Made by a program: the position numbers and the translations under genes
Source of the DNA: Climacteris rufus
Lineage: Eukaryota; Chordata; Aves; Passeriformes; Climacteridae
Length of the DNA: 64,000 nucleotides
Assembly: GCA_013398175.1 (NCBI GenBank)
Contig: VZRZ01005129.1
Span: 1 to 64,000, forward strand
Direction: 5' to 3'
The notes under the pieces: model-generated
Seen by the model: the letters and a program-made list of their open reading frames with translations, nothing else
Told to the model about the DNA's origin: nothing
The model's database searches: none
In this document: positions 1 through 12,336 of the stretch, one piece after another
How the letters are laid out: every line of letters begins with the position of its first letter
How positions within the stretch are numbered: the first letter of the stretch is position 1

Positions 1-124
1 AGCCTCACACACTGCCACACAAACTGTCTGTGAGTAAACAGTGTGTCCTTGTAGCCAAGGAGGCCAAAGGAATCTTGGGTTGTATGAGGAAAAGTATTGT
101 GAGCAGGTCAATGGAGATTCACCC

Positions 125-307
125 CTGGTGAGGCCACATATGGAGTACTGTGAGCAGTTCCGGACTTCTCAGTACAAGAAAGATGAGGAACAGGTCCAGT
201 TGAGGGCTATAAGGATGACTGGAGGCCTGAAGTATCTCTCTTATGAGGAAAGACTAAGGGAAATGGACCTGTTCAGCCTGAAGAAGAAACAAATGAGAGG
301 AAACTCA
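125..307 (+). pseudogene. CR1 ORF2 (reverse transcriptase) C-terminal remnant
   Basis: Translation in this frame gives blocks typical of the C-terminal end of CR1 ORF2, just beyond the reverse-transcriptase catalytic core: LVRPHMEYC, a QYKKD segment, LSYEERLRE and LFSLKK, in the order expected. In the family this polyprotein provides endonuclease and reverse transcriptase for target-primed insertion. Here only about 60 residues remain readable. The frame closes at a stop near 308, inside what should still be coding sequence, and the upstream catalytic part is absent from the window. It is a dead fragment of the surrounding CR1 copy, not a host gene. Confidence 0.85.
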
Positions 308-618
308 TAAGTTTCTGAAGAGAGGATGTCAAGAGGATGAAGCCAGGCTCTGCTTGGGGGTGCCAAACAATACGACAAGAGACAATAGGCAGAAACTGAT
401 ACACAGAAAATTCCACCTGAACATGAGAAAGACTTTGCTGTGCAGGTGACCACACACTGGAATAGGTTGCCCAGAGAGGGTGTGGAGTTTGCCTCAGTGG
501 AGACATTCAAGAACCATCTGGACAAAATTCTGTGCCATGTGTTGTGGAATGACCCTGCTTGAACAGGAGGTTGGACCAGACGACCCGCTGTGGTTGCTTC
601 CAACCTGACCCATCCTGT

Positions 619-650
619 GATTCTGTGATTCAGTGATTCAGTGATTCAGT
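619..650 (+). repeat. CR1 terminal 8-bp repeat array (four units)
   Basis: Four consecutive octamers occur: one GATTCTGT at 619-626, then three GATTCAGT at 627-650. They mark the exact 3' terminus of CR1 copy 1. In CR1 elements these terminal repeats are thought to be used during target-primed reverse transcription. The three identical variant units suggest either slippage after insertion or a subfamily tail. Confidence 0.9.
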
Positions 651-3600
651 GACTGTGAATTTTCCTTGTTCTATAAACCCTTCAGTACTCATCAATGGTT
701 TGAAGTTAAGACATCAGTTGTATTCAAACTGTGTGTACATTTTATTTGTGTACATTTCATGTGTGCTTTCATTGGTATGCCTGATTGCTAGTTACTGAGC
801 TGGTACCATACTTCTCATGCCAGGTTAATCACTTGATCTGAATATGTGAATGTTTCTGAGGCATCTATTTTCTTCATAATTAGTTAAGTTGCAGTCTCTC
901 AGTTCCTGTGCAGCATATCTCCAAACCTTTCTGTAACACTGCTGTATTGCCATGGCTTTAAGTGTCAGGTAACTAAGACTTACTATTCCATACCACTGTG
1001 GATGCTGTGCTTATGAATTCACAGAAAATTTTCACTGTTTTTAGCTTCTTCCCTTGTTTGTAAAACCTACATTCTCGTGAAATCACAGCTTAAATAGTAT
1101 ACTCCTTAAACAGTATATTGTAATGCATGTGAGACAAGAATAGTTGATATTTGAACAACACATCAAAGATGCACATTTATGGGTATACGTTACTCACTAA
1201 ATGAGTATTTGATGAAGATAATAAAATGATGAAAGTTGACTGTGGAATTAGAAGTCTGTACATTTTTTATGGATATACCTACCCTTGTCTTTCTCCTGTT
1301 TTAATGGGTTTGGGGCCAAGTCCTTAGTTAAGTAAGAGAAGATAGAGATGAATTTGAGCAAAGGTGCACTCATCTGCATATCAGACGAACTGCAAGAAAA
1401 TTGTTTCATTCTTACAGTGATTTTTTTCCCATAAATCTCCATTTTCTTCTAATTCCTTTAGTCCACTGAGATACTACTTTAATAATTCTGCCCTTGGCCA
1501 TTACTGATCCATTAAACAGTACCTAACCAGCCTTAAAGATTATGGAAGCTCATGACTTAAGTAGGATGTACTACAGCCTAATTCAAAAGTCAATGATACC
1601 GAAGAGAAAGACTCCAGTTACCTTCAATGAAGATAGAATGGGGCACTTGACAGGAAATAAAAGCTGACTTGAAAATCCTCAGTGTGATCTTCACACTGTG
1701 CTATGCTTTCTAAGCTCTAACTAAGCAATTTTACAGATTCAAAGCAATCTTACAGAATGTAAAATCCCTGTGGGGTCAGGGAACTCTTTGCAGTAGCCAG
1801 TCCTCAACCTTCACCTTGTTCTTTGGGAGGAAAAAGGTTCATTGTGAGACCCTCTGAATCCACCAAGGGCAAATGTGAGCAGCAAAATGGGCTCAGAGAA
1901 CAAATGCCTTGCAATCAACACCCCTACAATGGCCTTTACCACATTCCTCTCTGAAGCCATTTCATAAGGACTTGTGTCTTTGCAGCAAAATATTTTCAGC
2001 CAACAGTTTCTTGCACTGAACAGCAATTCACCTTTTGACCATGCCTGTTTATTCTTGGTGGACCAAAGATGTCTTCCCATCAGCCTCTTCTGTGTATAAC
2101 AAAGTTCCCAGCCTCTTCTGTGTATAAAAAACTGAAAATATTGTGGTCTAAAATACTGATGATCCAATAGCCTCAGTAGATTGTTTAATATTAAACAGCT
2201 TATTTTCTTAAGCAATAAAAAATAAAAATTTGCTCTTATTTGGTCACTTGCCACTTTCATTTGAACTCTGACCTTGAATTCAGCTTTCCTGTTCTCCTGG
2301 CTTCCTTGTTGATACCTGTGTTTAAGGCAAAATATCTGAGTGTTTGAAACAAGAGAACTGATTTTTATGTCCTAACTCTAATTTTTGTATGGGTTATATT
2401 TTTTCTCCTTTTCAGAGTCCCATTAAAGGCTTTCAAAGGTTTGGTCTGGTAAACATACTGAGAGTGTTGAGTATTCAAGATGCCATTATTGTAAAAGAAT
2501 GCATGTAACTTTTACTAGTTTAAATTATACTTTTACCTTCCTGTGTCCCAGTGGCAGCTGGACTGCCAGCATGCTCTGTGTTAGGTAGGAATGGCATTTT
2601 TTACTCTAGAGGAATAAGAAGAGAGAGAAAGCTCTAAGCAGTGAGTGCTAGGAAATTAATGTTTCTATTTGTGAGTGCACATAGCTGAAGCCTTTTAGCT
2701 GAACTGACCCACAAAAAGGAGAGGATGAAATGTTGGTTTTAACAAAGCTAATAGCTCAGTCCTCCAAAATCAATGACCAGTACAGTTTATAACATTTCTG
2801 TGTTAGTATAAGGATGCAGATCCTTAGTGTGCATTTGAGTAACTGCGTAGGCTCCTGCTGTTCACTTCCCCATTAGCAACTACTCAGTTCCAGCCTGGGT
2901 CCTGTTCCAACTGGAGATGCTCTCATGCCCTTTGGCACAGATGGACATGCAAATGTAAGTCCACAAGAATAAAAAAATACCACCACAAATCACGTGAACA
3001 TCCCTAAACTTGTGCTTGAGTTAACATCAGTGTAGCCATGGTGACATGGAACTCTTTTTAAATTTTCCATCTGAGGATTTATCCAGCATCTCAGGCAAGC
3101 TTTAAAGCTGACCTTCCTCTTGCCACCCAATACACCATGAATCTGCATTTGCCTCCACAACCTTCACAACCTGCTAGTGTGGCTAGGAATACAATGTTAA
3201 AATATTCCATTTATAGCACAGAAACAGAGAAGAAAGGATGAGATCTGTTTCTGAGTGAACCACACAGAGGTATTTTATTGCTCATTTTATCTCCTGAGAA
3301 TTGTAAATCTGGAATCCACTTAGTATGGCATAAAAATTTTTCCAATGACAAGCCCACTATTCACGCTTTCCATATACACAATTGAAGCTGATAGTTGGAA
3401 AACACTGGGATTCATATTTCTCATCAAAGAGAGCACAGTCTTGTAAGTGCTGAAAACACAACCTGGATCTCTGGTCTGCAAGCTGTCAACTCCAAGTGAA
3501 GTAAGAAGTTTCCGAGCCTTATCACTGTATGGAAGAAGACTTGTTGTGTCAAGAAGGCCTCAATCTATGATAGCAAATGATATTCCTTTTCTGTGCTGGC

Positions 3601-5583
3601 TGCCTTCAACCTATTGTGTGTGAGAATTAAAGTCCTGCTTGAAGTGACATGCCTCCAAAGATGTTGGGATGCTAGATCATCACTTCAGCAAAGATAATAT
3701 CAAACAGTGCTGTAACTAGTTTGGGATGTAACTTTTTCATACTGAGTTACATTGGCATCCAATGTAGGGACACCTGGAGTTTTAGACAGTGTTCTGTTTT
3801 CTGGACATTTGCAACAGTTAAATAATGTCCTTATTTTTTGGCACACATTCCATAGTGACAAGCTCTGTGAGAACCGAAACAAGAAATTCCTTGTCTTTAA
3901 AAATCGGGCTGCATGAAAGTCAAAATCCTAGGGCCAGAGGTATACTTTACTGCAAATTGCTGATGCGTACACATGAAATAGACAGAATTTCAAATAACTA
4001 TATGGGATTTATGCAGGAATTACTAGGTAGTGTTCTCTTACATGTGTTACAGTCAAACAAAGCAGTTGAAATAGTCCATTCTCTACTTCAAAATTATAGA
4101 CCATAAAGATATCTATGGGCTAATATCAGGCAGATAGGCAAGGATAAATTCAAATTACATATCTGTTAATGCTTGGTTTAAGACCCTATGGTTCTGTGGT
4201 GTTATAGTTCTCCAGACCCACTCTTCCTCACCCTATAGCTAATAACAATCATGTCAAGACATGTAAGGTCAAGAAAGGAGGTCAGCCAACTGAGTGATGT
4301 TTTCACAAATTCTGTAAAATGCAAGCAGTTAGAACTACATTGTTGAAAGTATCTTGTGTCTGCTTTAGCACATTTACAAAGTCCCTCAAATGTTCAGATT
4401 ACATATTTTAGACTTCACACTTCTGAAACTGATGTGCTGCTTTTGAACCGTAGCTAAGAGACCCGCAGTTTAATGCTTACACTGTCCATAATACCTGATT
4501 GTTTTAAGCACAGGACTCAGTCCCTAATTTCTTAGATACTTCTGTATTCAGACATTGTAGCAGGCTGAGCATTGTTTCTACAGGCTATAAAAAGAATTAT
4601 TTGGAATTTAAAAATTTCTACTCTAAAAATTAACTTTTTGCTTTTTGCAAGTATAGCACTCAACAATGTAGATATTTAAGTTTTCATTAAACTTCATCAA
4701 AAGTACATATTTTTCCTAAAACTGATCTGATCTGCCAGTCCTATCCTATGCGGTGTGAAAGACAAATCAAACCCAGCATTTTCATCACTCTATTGCTTTT
4801 TATGAAGCTACTTTTTGTACCCAACTGTCCCATATCACCCTGAAAATTTAAGAGCATTAGGAGAAGTGATATACTATGGATGGAAAAAAAAACCACAACA
4901 AAACACAGCATGAAATATCAGATAAGGTGGTGTCAATAGCAAAGATGGATTTCAAGAGCTTGGATTTGATGTTCAGCTTCAGTCTCATCTCTAGTCATCA
5001 ACAAATAATTCAATATCTGAAATGGCTGTACATTCTGAAAACATTTTGAGATATAGTTCAAAGTTTAGTCATTTCACAAGAATTTGTCTGAGGATTTTTT
5101 TTCTCGTAATGTATTACTACAAATAGCAGTAGCAGTTTTAGTAGTCATACAATATATTATGTTTTGCATTAAAAATTCTAAAATAATTCTCAGATACCAG
5201 CCAGAGAGGCTTCAACCAAACAATATAAATGGTTGTAGGTCTCAAAGTTTACTTCTTTGATTTTCTTCTGCACATCAGATAATATAAGTAATTAAGTGAA
5301 CAAAATGCTGAACACAAAATAGCATGCATTCTTAAAAGGGATGGACCTGACTGAAACTTTTGATATTCATAGTTTACTTGTGAACTTGTGAAATTAAGAA
5401 GTCAAATAAATTTGCATTACTGTATTTTGCCTTATAGCCAGCATTGGAAATGGTGAGAATGCCATGAAATATGTAAAAGTTCTTATGTGACTTTTACCTG
5501 TAATTTCCTTGAAATATAAAGATGGAGCTAAGAAAGATATAATTTAAAAGCAATGATGACTCCTTTTACAAGATAGATGTTTT
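651..5583. other. Single-copy AT-rich DNA, no gene recognised
   Basis: About 4.9 kb of AT-rich, CpG-poor sequence. Open frames here are short. The longest, about 149 codons on the minus strand at 1811-2260, shows no recognisable domain, biased composition or splice context. It overlaps the 28-bp-spaced direct repeat at 2081-2127. One splice-like block lies at 2888-2954 and is discussed as a finding. I see no RNA gene or recognised transposon. Confidence 0.6.
2081..2127. repeat. Two-copy 19-bp direct repeat, 28-bp period
   Basis: The 19-mer beginning CAGCCTCTTCTGTG occurs at 2081-2099 and again at 2109-2127, both ending in GTATAA. The intervening bases are unrelated. It looks like a small local duplication, with no mobile element attached. 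Confidence 0.85.
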
Positions 5584-5614
5584 TTCCAACACATCCTTTC
5601 TAGATGTGTTGGAA
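5584..5614. repeat. Perfect 12-bp inverted repeat, 7-base loop
   Basis: The left arm TTCCAACACATC at 5584-5595 is the exact reverse complement of GATGTGTTGGAA at 5603-5614, with loop CTTTCTA. It would fold as a hairpin in DNA or in an RNA from either strand. The stem is too short for a typical microRNA precursor. No T-run terminator follows on the plus strand and no transposase is nearby. Confidence 0.9.
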
Positions 5615-8600
5615 CATGACTTTGTGCATTGGCAGCAGAAAAAAGAAGGGAAAGCCAAATAGAAGAAAAAATTGAAGTTCTAGCATAAAGACAAATCTCA
5701 GAATAAATTTCCAGAAAAATAATTAATCTGGAACTGCCTGAGGGCTGCTCTGACTCATATTATCTGAGTTACATCCACTGACTTGAGATCCTAAATCATA
5801 GTACCAATTTCTTTCTGTCCGAACTTAACCTGAACAAACCTGTGGTCAATAAGAGCCCCAGTTGTGTTGCTCTCTCTGCCGGTCCAAAATTAGCATAATT
5901 TCTTCAATCCCAGATTTCACACAGTGATTACTCTTGATAACAAAATGGGTGTAATGGGTTGCCATCCTCGTTTTTGCTCTCATACAACTCTCTACTAACT
6001 GTGATAAACAGCAGGGAGATTTTAAACATTAAGCACTCTTTAGTAACTAGAATATTAAATGATTCTAATCATGCTCTTTGCATGTGATTATTTTCCCCAA
6101 TTCCTCTTTTTTTTTTTCTCACCCTCCTAAACCTACTAATTTCCAGATTTAAAATTATTCTGGACCAGACCCAAATTATTTAAAGTATTTGCTACAACAT
6201 TCATTGTTTTTTTTTTTTCCTTTTTTCTTAAAATCTACTATTGATATAATTTTCATGTATAGTTATTTAAAAAATGTAATCTTTTAAATGTCTTTAGTTT
6301 AATGTGTCTCTCAGCTACATGTTATTGCTCGGTAGTGGTAATGCAGTGGTTGCCTCAAACACTGAGGTCAACATCAGATCAACAGAAATAACAAAACCAG
6401 CTTTATTAGGCCTCAGACAAACTCTATGACTTCTCCTCTTAGACAAAGTTCTAGATAAAACATAAGCTGAAAAAATTCTCTCTCTTCACTTATTTCTTCA
6501 GTACTTTGTCAAGATTGACAAAGATAACAACAATTCTTCTACTATTGTGAAGCAATATATTGCTTTAAAGCCAATGACTTCTCCCTGCACAATCAAAATA
6601 TCTTTACTCTTGTTACTTAAAATTGTATGGGCTTTCATGGAACTCCTTTGTATATGCCAAACTTTCCATTGCCTTTAGCAGGAGGTTTAAGTAATTATTC
6701 TAGTGGTAAGGAATAGTACCTGATTCACTGATGCAGGATTTCTGTTGATGTAGATGCAGTCCAGTGTTACTTGGAATGTACAGACAGTTTTTTGGGATAC
6801 CAGAAAAGTTTCAGATCATCAGTAAGTACTTCCTAGGACTTGACATGGGGAGTTTGCTGTTTTCATAAGTGCTAAACCAACCAACCAGCCAACCAAATAA
6901 CAAGTGTGCAAGCACATACACAGCAAATCTGAATAGCAGATGGCAAGATGGAAAATTCCTGTTTCCCTCTCTTTGGTTAACACTTGCAGCAGTCTGGGCT
7001 TCATTTTTTCTTGCTGCCTGCATAACAGCAGCCTTTGGGAGAATGGCAATAAACCAAGTCTGTCTCTCATCTATTTTTATCAATAATAATTGTGAGATTT
7101 CACAAGAAACATGGTACTTGGAGTGTCCAGTAAACAACAAAATTTCATGTCTAAACATTGGGGTTTATTAGAAAATTCACAATACAAGAAATATTTCACA
7201 AACACCAACTCTTTCTGCTAATGGTTTAATGTAACATCCTTCACTAATTATCTCTTAATATGACAGATGAATGGCAAGTGATTTGATGCATATTCATAAC
7301 TCCTTGAAATACACTGGTTAGTTGTAATCGGCAGGTAAATCTCATGGCATGGTTCCTGTTCCTTACTGTGTAAAGACATTTATTATTAAGTATTTTTACA
7401 AATTACTTTGATGCTCAGATTGCACAGTCATATTCACCTGACTTTAAACATCCCTTTTCTGGAATAAATCTATAGGATACATTCAAAGGAGGAAAACCCT
7501 ATATTAAAAGGATATTCTCTACCATTTCATTCTGCTTGTGTAATGCGAAGTATACTTCTGGATGGGCTCATCCAAAGCCAATCAAATCACTAGAATTCAC
7601 CTAATTAACAGCAGATTCACTGTTTGGGAAATCCTTGCTCTGTGCTATCCACAGGATCAAGAAATAGTCATATTCATTTGAGTAATTTTTCTGATAGCAC
7701 TTCTACCACAACAGTGACGAGTTTATTAACTTCTGTTTAGAAAATAGGATAAAATTATGCTATTGGACAAATATTGCATTTTTACTGAGGGCAACATGGT
7801 GGTTCCATCCCAATCTGGTAAAACCATGCACAGTTGTTTGTTTTATTAGTGCAATTTACGATTCATTCATAAACATTGAAGTTGCTTATTGCACAGATAA
7901 CAATAATGTTTACCAAAGTCTCCTTCATCGCTTTCCAGCTAAATTAAAATACTTATTTTAAAGTTTCATGCTACTTGATCTATAGGAACTGATTTAGAAT
8001 AAGGTTTTCATTAGAGAAAAATTTAAACATGATGTTTAGTTTAATGTAAAGTTAAATTATGTTTTTACTGCATTACTATATATGGAAAAAGCATACATTA
8101 CATCTGGCTATAACTTCTTCTGCCAGGGTTTTTTTTCCTTGAATTTCCTGTCAGTACTGTGTCTAATATAAATATGAAATAGATAGATACACAGAAGGAT
8201 GAATCAATAGACAAAGGGATTATGGTGAATGATATTTGACAGTTTTCTGGAGGAAAAGAGGTTTTTTTGCAAATTTAAGATTTATATTCCCTCCATATAT
8301 CTAGGACAACAGTTTTTGGTGGATTTTTTTGGGGGAACAGGTGGTGTACATAATTTCATGTAACATAAAGAAAAGATTATATATGCAATGCAACAGATAC
8401 CAAAAGGGCAAAATCCCATGAAATATCAATCTGCTGGAGAACAGAAACAGAAAAAAAAAAAGAAAATAAAAACAAAGAAGAGGAATTTCACAGGACTTAG
8501 AACATTCTTTAGGATTTTAATGAACTGTTCAGGGTTTTAGAGAAGAAGGTGTTGCAGAGGTGTAGTCAACTGGGAGCAAGATAGGTTGAGATTACTCTCC

Positions 8601-9776
8601 ACCATGATAAACTAGGAGTGAGATGATTGCAGTGGAATTACCCAAAGATTTGCTAAACTGAAAATTATTTTGCAGTATTTATTCTGTTTCTGTCAATGTT
8701 TAGAAAATATAAAATACTGATGGAAAGCTATTTCTTATGAAAGTGACTTAAATTTTTGATCCAATAAGAAACACAGTTGAAAATTAAAAATCCCTCTAGG
8801 AATAGTGATAAGCAGCCCCATTTTATTTTCATTTTTGTTTGTTGGTTTATTTTTCTTTTCTTTTGCTTCTAAATTTTGTCTCTAAACCAAATCATGGGCT
8901 AGTCTTTGGTAAGAATAAAAGGTGTATCCAAATTCCCCAAAGTAAAATGTTGATTAAATCTTCCTGATGATTAGCAGCTTTGTTGTCCCCCATCATCTGT
9001 GGTGTAAATTCAGCAAGCCTTTGGGATAGCAAATAATAAGCTTTCTTCAGCAACCCATGCAAAACAACAGGACAAAAAGGCAATTAAACCTCTAGCACCA
9101 TATTTTGTTTAGACTACAAGATAATATCTGGACCTCTTAGCACATGATATAAAGAAATAGTCTTTCTTGGGTATACAGGCAAAAAACTAAAGAAGACCCC
9201 AGAAATATATACTGTTATTAAATTCTCACACTTCATTTGACCACAAAACAACTAAATGAACTATAATGAAAGACACAGTCCAGCTACTAAAACATATGAA
9301 GAAAAATATCACAAATTCTACATCGTCTACATTAGATATTCATCAAAATATAGCACTATGTTGGGGAAGAGAAGATGCTTTTTCTTTTTTTAATTCCCAC
9401 TGTCATTGAAATAGAAGGCTAGATGAAAAAGAATAGTCCGCTTTTAAGGGGAAAAAAAATCAAGGTTTTTCCTTTAAAAGGCCAACAAACTCAGCAGCTC
9501 AGCATGTCCTTTGGAAAGCAGAGGAGAAAAGTTGTCTTGTAGCTGTTTAAACTCAAGGGTAAGATGACTGATAGAGTGCATTGTCTGGAGACTTTCACAG
9601 TTCAGGTTAATGTTATCAAACCCTTTAATTACACCAATATACAGCTGATAAGAGGCCCTAATGGCCCTTTCGTATCTGTATGGTAACTAGGATGTGCACC
9701 ATATATGGGTGTAAGATTGATACCTATACAACTTTGTTCTGATAACTTGACTTCCTGTCAAATGATGCATTGCAGA
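5615..9776. other. Single-copy AT-rich DNA, no gene recognised
   Basis: AT-rich sequence with several short poly-T or poly-A runs (near 6108, 6208, 8449). An A/C-rich patch of CCAA units near 6873-6898 makes overlapping frames open on both strands at 6811-7171, but none resembles a protein. No RNA gene or transposon terminus is seen. Confidence 0.6.
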
Positions 9777-9803
9777 AGCTTCTTCCAGCTTCTTCCAGCT
9801 TCT
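9777..9803. repeat. 10-bp tandem repeat, about 2.7 copies
   Basis: AGCTTCTTCC occurs at 9777-9786 and 9787-9796, with a partial third copy at 9797-9803. It is a small pyrimidine-rich minisatellite. Confidence 0.9.
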
Positions 9804-12306
9804 CACCTCTTTTCCTTTTAGTGTTTCACACTCCTGAGAAAAGTTCCAGATATCTAGAAGTGTTTATAAGCATGAAAATATAACAAAGATCTACATGGAA
9901 TAAGGGGAAAAACATGGCTTACTGAAGCATGATTTTCAGCAACATATGAATCCCTAATCCTCTGTCAGCATACCTGTTGGATTGCCTAGTCTTTTGTTTC
10001 ATTTTTTCCAGTTAGTTACTAACTGCAGTACAGAAACTAGTCTGTACTAGTTAACAATTATATCAGAGGCAAGTTGAGACTGCAATACTGTAGCACTAAC
10101 TTTGCTGTTTAGTCTGCTCATGAGATTCCTCAGTGAGGGGAAATGTCCCTCCATATTTATTTATTTGTTTGTTTATTTATTTACTTTTGTTAGTTCTCTT
10201 GTTTAGATTCATTTTCCTCCTTGGGAAAACAGTGAAAAGAATATGTGTTGGACTACAGTGTGAACATAAAGTTTATGTAAATATCTCCTATTTAGCAGTT
10301 ATGGGATATGCAACTGGTGAGCAGGAGTGCTGCACACCACTGGGAATATTTGTTTTGGGTTGCAGACAAGTTATAACTTCCAGGGAAGCAGGGAGTTTCA
10401 TTCATAAGCAGAATAAAATTTGAGAAATGAAGATGTTTCTCTGCATGTCATATACGCCACTTGCAGGTATGTGCTTCTGGAAAAGAAGAAAATCAGTTGT
10501 ATAGGAAATGGTTGTGACACTTCCCACTGCACCTCACTCACAAAATCAGGAAGATGGCATGTGCTGCACCTTCTGACTTCCGTCCATCAAAACATGTGTA
10601 GTGTCTGGCTTCAATGGAACTGCTTTTATTACTTTAATGATCAATATCAGTGTCCTTAAAAGTAAATGTGTGCTGAAGTGCTCCTCTGGCTGGGTTCTTT
10701 GCACAATGCAAATGCAGATCTGGCATGCTAGTTGTTGTCATTGTGCAAAATGCAATAATTTATTGGAAATATCCCTGCAAAAATATGTGAAATGGAGGAT
10801 CTCATCTCCTGCTGAATGATTCTAAGGCTTCTCACTGGTTGAGGAAGTAGCATGCAAAGTTGCTGGCATGCACATATAAAGTGAATTGTTATTGTATTAA
10901 AAATTACTTTCCCCCGAACATTTGTTTCTCATCTGGCATCAAATAGAGTTTAATTGCAAGTTGTTTTATGTCATTTTCAAAAAGATGCACAGGAGGTTCC
11001 TAAACTTCCCATGTATACACATCTCATTATATCTCAGTAGGGTTCATGTTTGTACCACCTGCTCACAATTGGGAACACTTACCCTAATGTCTCTGCAACA
11101 AATTTCAGCACTGGGGTCCTTCTGACAATGCAGTTGCAATCTTCATTACAATCTTCTTTGTAAGCCATTTCCAGAGGGTTATGTTAAGAAAAGAAATACG
11201 CACATTTCAGAATTTTCTTTGATTGAAGAAAATATGGCCCAACAATTTTGCTATTTTTATCTAATGAGAAAGAGAAGTAATGTTCTCAGGTTAAAATCTG
11301 AATTACAGTTGGTTACCAGCTGTTTACAAAACTGAACAGCAGAAGCACAAATACCAGATTATTTATATGGTTAAAATATCAACTTTCACGGACTGGCTGC
11401 CTCCTTCATGAGTATTTTCTAGTGATAATAGGAGACAGGTACAGGCTTTGCATTTTTAGGACAGTTTTGGATATTATACATGCTAATAATTACACGATTT
11501 ATGTGTGTTTAGCCCATTTACAAGGTATTGCCAGCATTACTTGTTTGTCTGTGGGCCAAAATAGTTAGTTAAACCCCACATCAGGATTTGGGCTCAGATC
11601 CAAACTAATATTGCAGTGTAATACTAGGAGAGCTGCACTAGAAGAGCTGTGACTTGGCTAAGGTGAATGAAGGTATCTCCTGCCTGGCTCTGATGGTCAA
11701 TCAAGCGGCAATCAAGGATTTCCTTTGCTGAAGAACAGTGAGATGTTTCTCTGGATCCATGGATACTCAAAGCACCAGATTGACAGGACACTCTGAAATA
11801 TTAATATTGTTTCATACACATCTGGTAGAAAAAGATAACCTTACAGTGCAGCCAAAGACTATATTATAATGCACATGCATACGTTGAGGATGAACATGAC
11901 ACTCCCTGAACATTCTTTCTACCTGTTCCAGTTTCTCAGCATAGGGAACCTGCCTAAGGTCTTTACCTCCTTTCCCCTTCCCAAAGCCAGAGGTCTAGCA
12001 GCAGTATAGACAGGTGAACACTGAATCCAAAACCTGTTATTTAATGGGTTTATACAGAGCACGCAAGCTCTGCCTACTCTCCAACAGAGTGTCCAGAGCA
12101 GAGTCTAAGTAGCTCTGGACCTGTTTCCATTTGTTTTCTCACCCCAAGTAGAGCATCCAGGCCATATATATGCTTTACTCTTGCAGCATGTAGTGCTGCT
12201 GTTACTGTTTTGGAGATGGCAGAGGTCTGTGCTTTAATGAGCTTATCCATGTGGAGTTATTCTTTTGACAGGGTACCCAAATTTTCTTGAAGAAGACAAA
12301 CCACAA
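9804..12306. other. Single-copy DNA, no gene recognised
   Basis: AT-rich non-coding sequence. A TTTA/TTTG simple repeat occupies 10156-10183 and explains the hydrophobic start of a short frame at 10133-10423. Other frames of 60-100 codons in this stretch show no domain and no mutually compatible splice sites. Confidence 0.6.
10156..10183. repeat. TTTA/TTTG simple repeat
   Basis: Seven 4-bp units alternate between TTTA and TTTG without interruption. This is an ordinary microsatellite. Confidence 0.85.
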
Positions 12307-12336
12307 CAGATATTTATATCTCAGATATTTATATCT
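12307..12336. repeat. Exact 15-bp tandem duplication
   Basis: The unit CAGATATTTATATCT is repeated exactly at 12307-12321 and 12322-12336. Each unit is itself nearly palindromic (AGATATttATATCT), so the pair gives a small AT-rich dyad cluster. Confidence 0.9.

Larger units (their letters stand above)
1..650 (+). mobile_element. CR1 LINE, 3' portion (copy 1, cut by window edge)
   Basis: This is the 3' end of a Chicken Repeat 1 type non-LTR retrotransposon in plus orientation. In order it carries the C-terminal reverse-transcriptase coding remnant, the conserved 3' UTR block around 452-510 (a 'GGTTGCCCAGAGAGG'-like core followed by a divergent match to the CR1 'tggagacattcaagaac' stretch), the 'accctgcttgaacaggaggttggaccaga'-type segment near 552-580 and a terminal array of 8-bp repeats. 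CR1 elements end in such octamers instead of a poly-A tail, so the 3' end is placed at about 650. The 5' part lies outside the window, so truncation cannot be judged. The coding remnant has lost its frame downstream, so the copy is old and inactive. The family assignment is confident; the subfamily was not determined. Confidence 0.93.

Noticed and set aside
1811..2260. 149-codon minus-strand frame
   Set aside because: No recognisable domain or motif. It contains a local duplicated 28-bp unit, and the length is within what overlapping chance frames reach in 64 kb.
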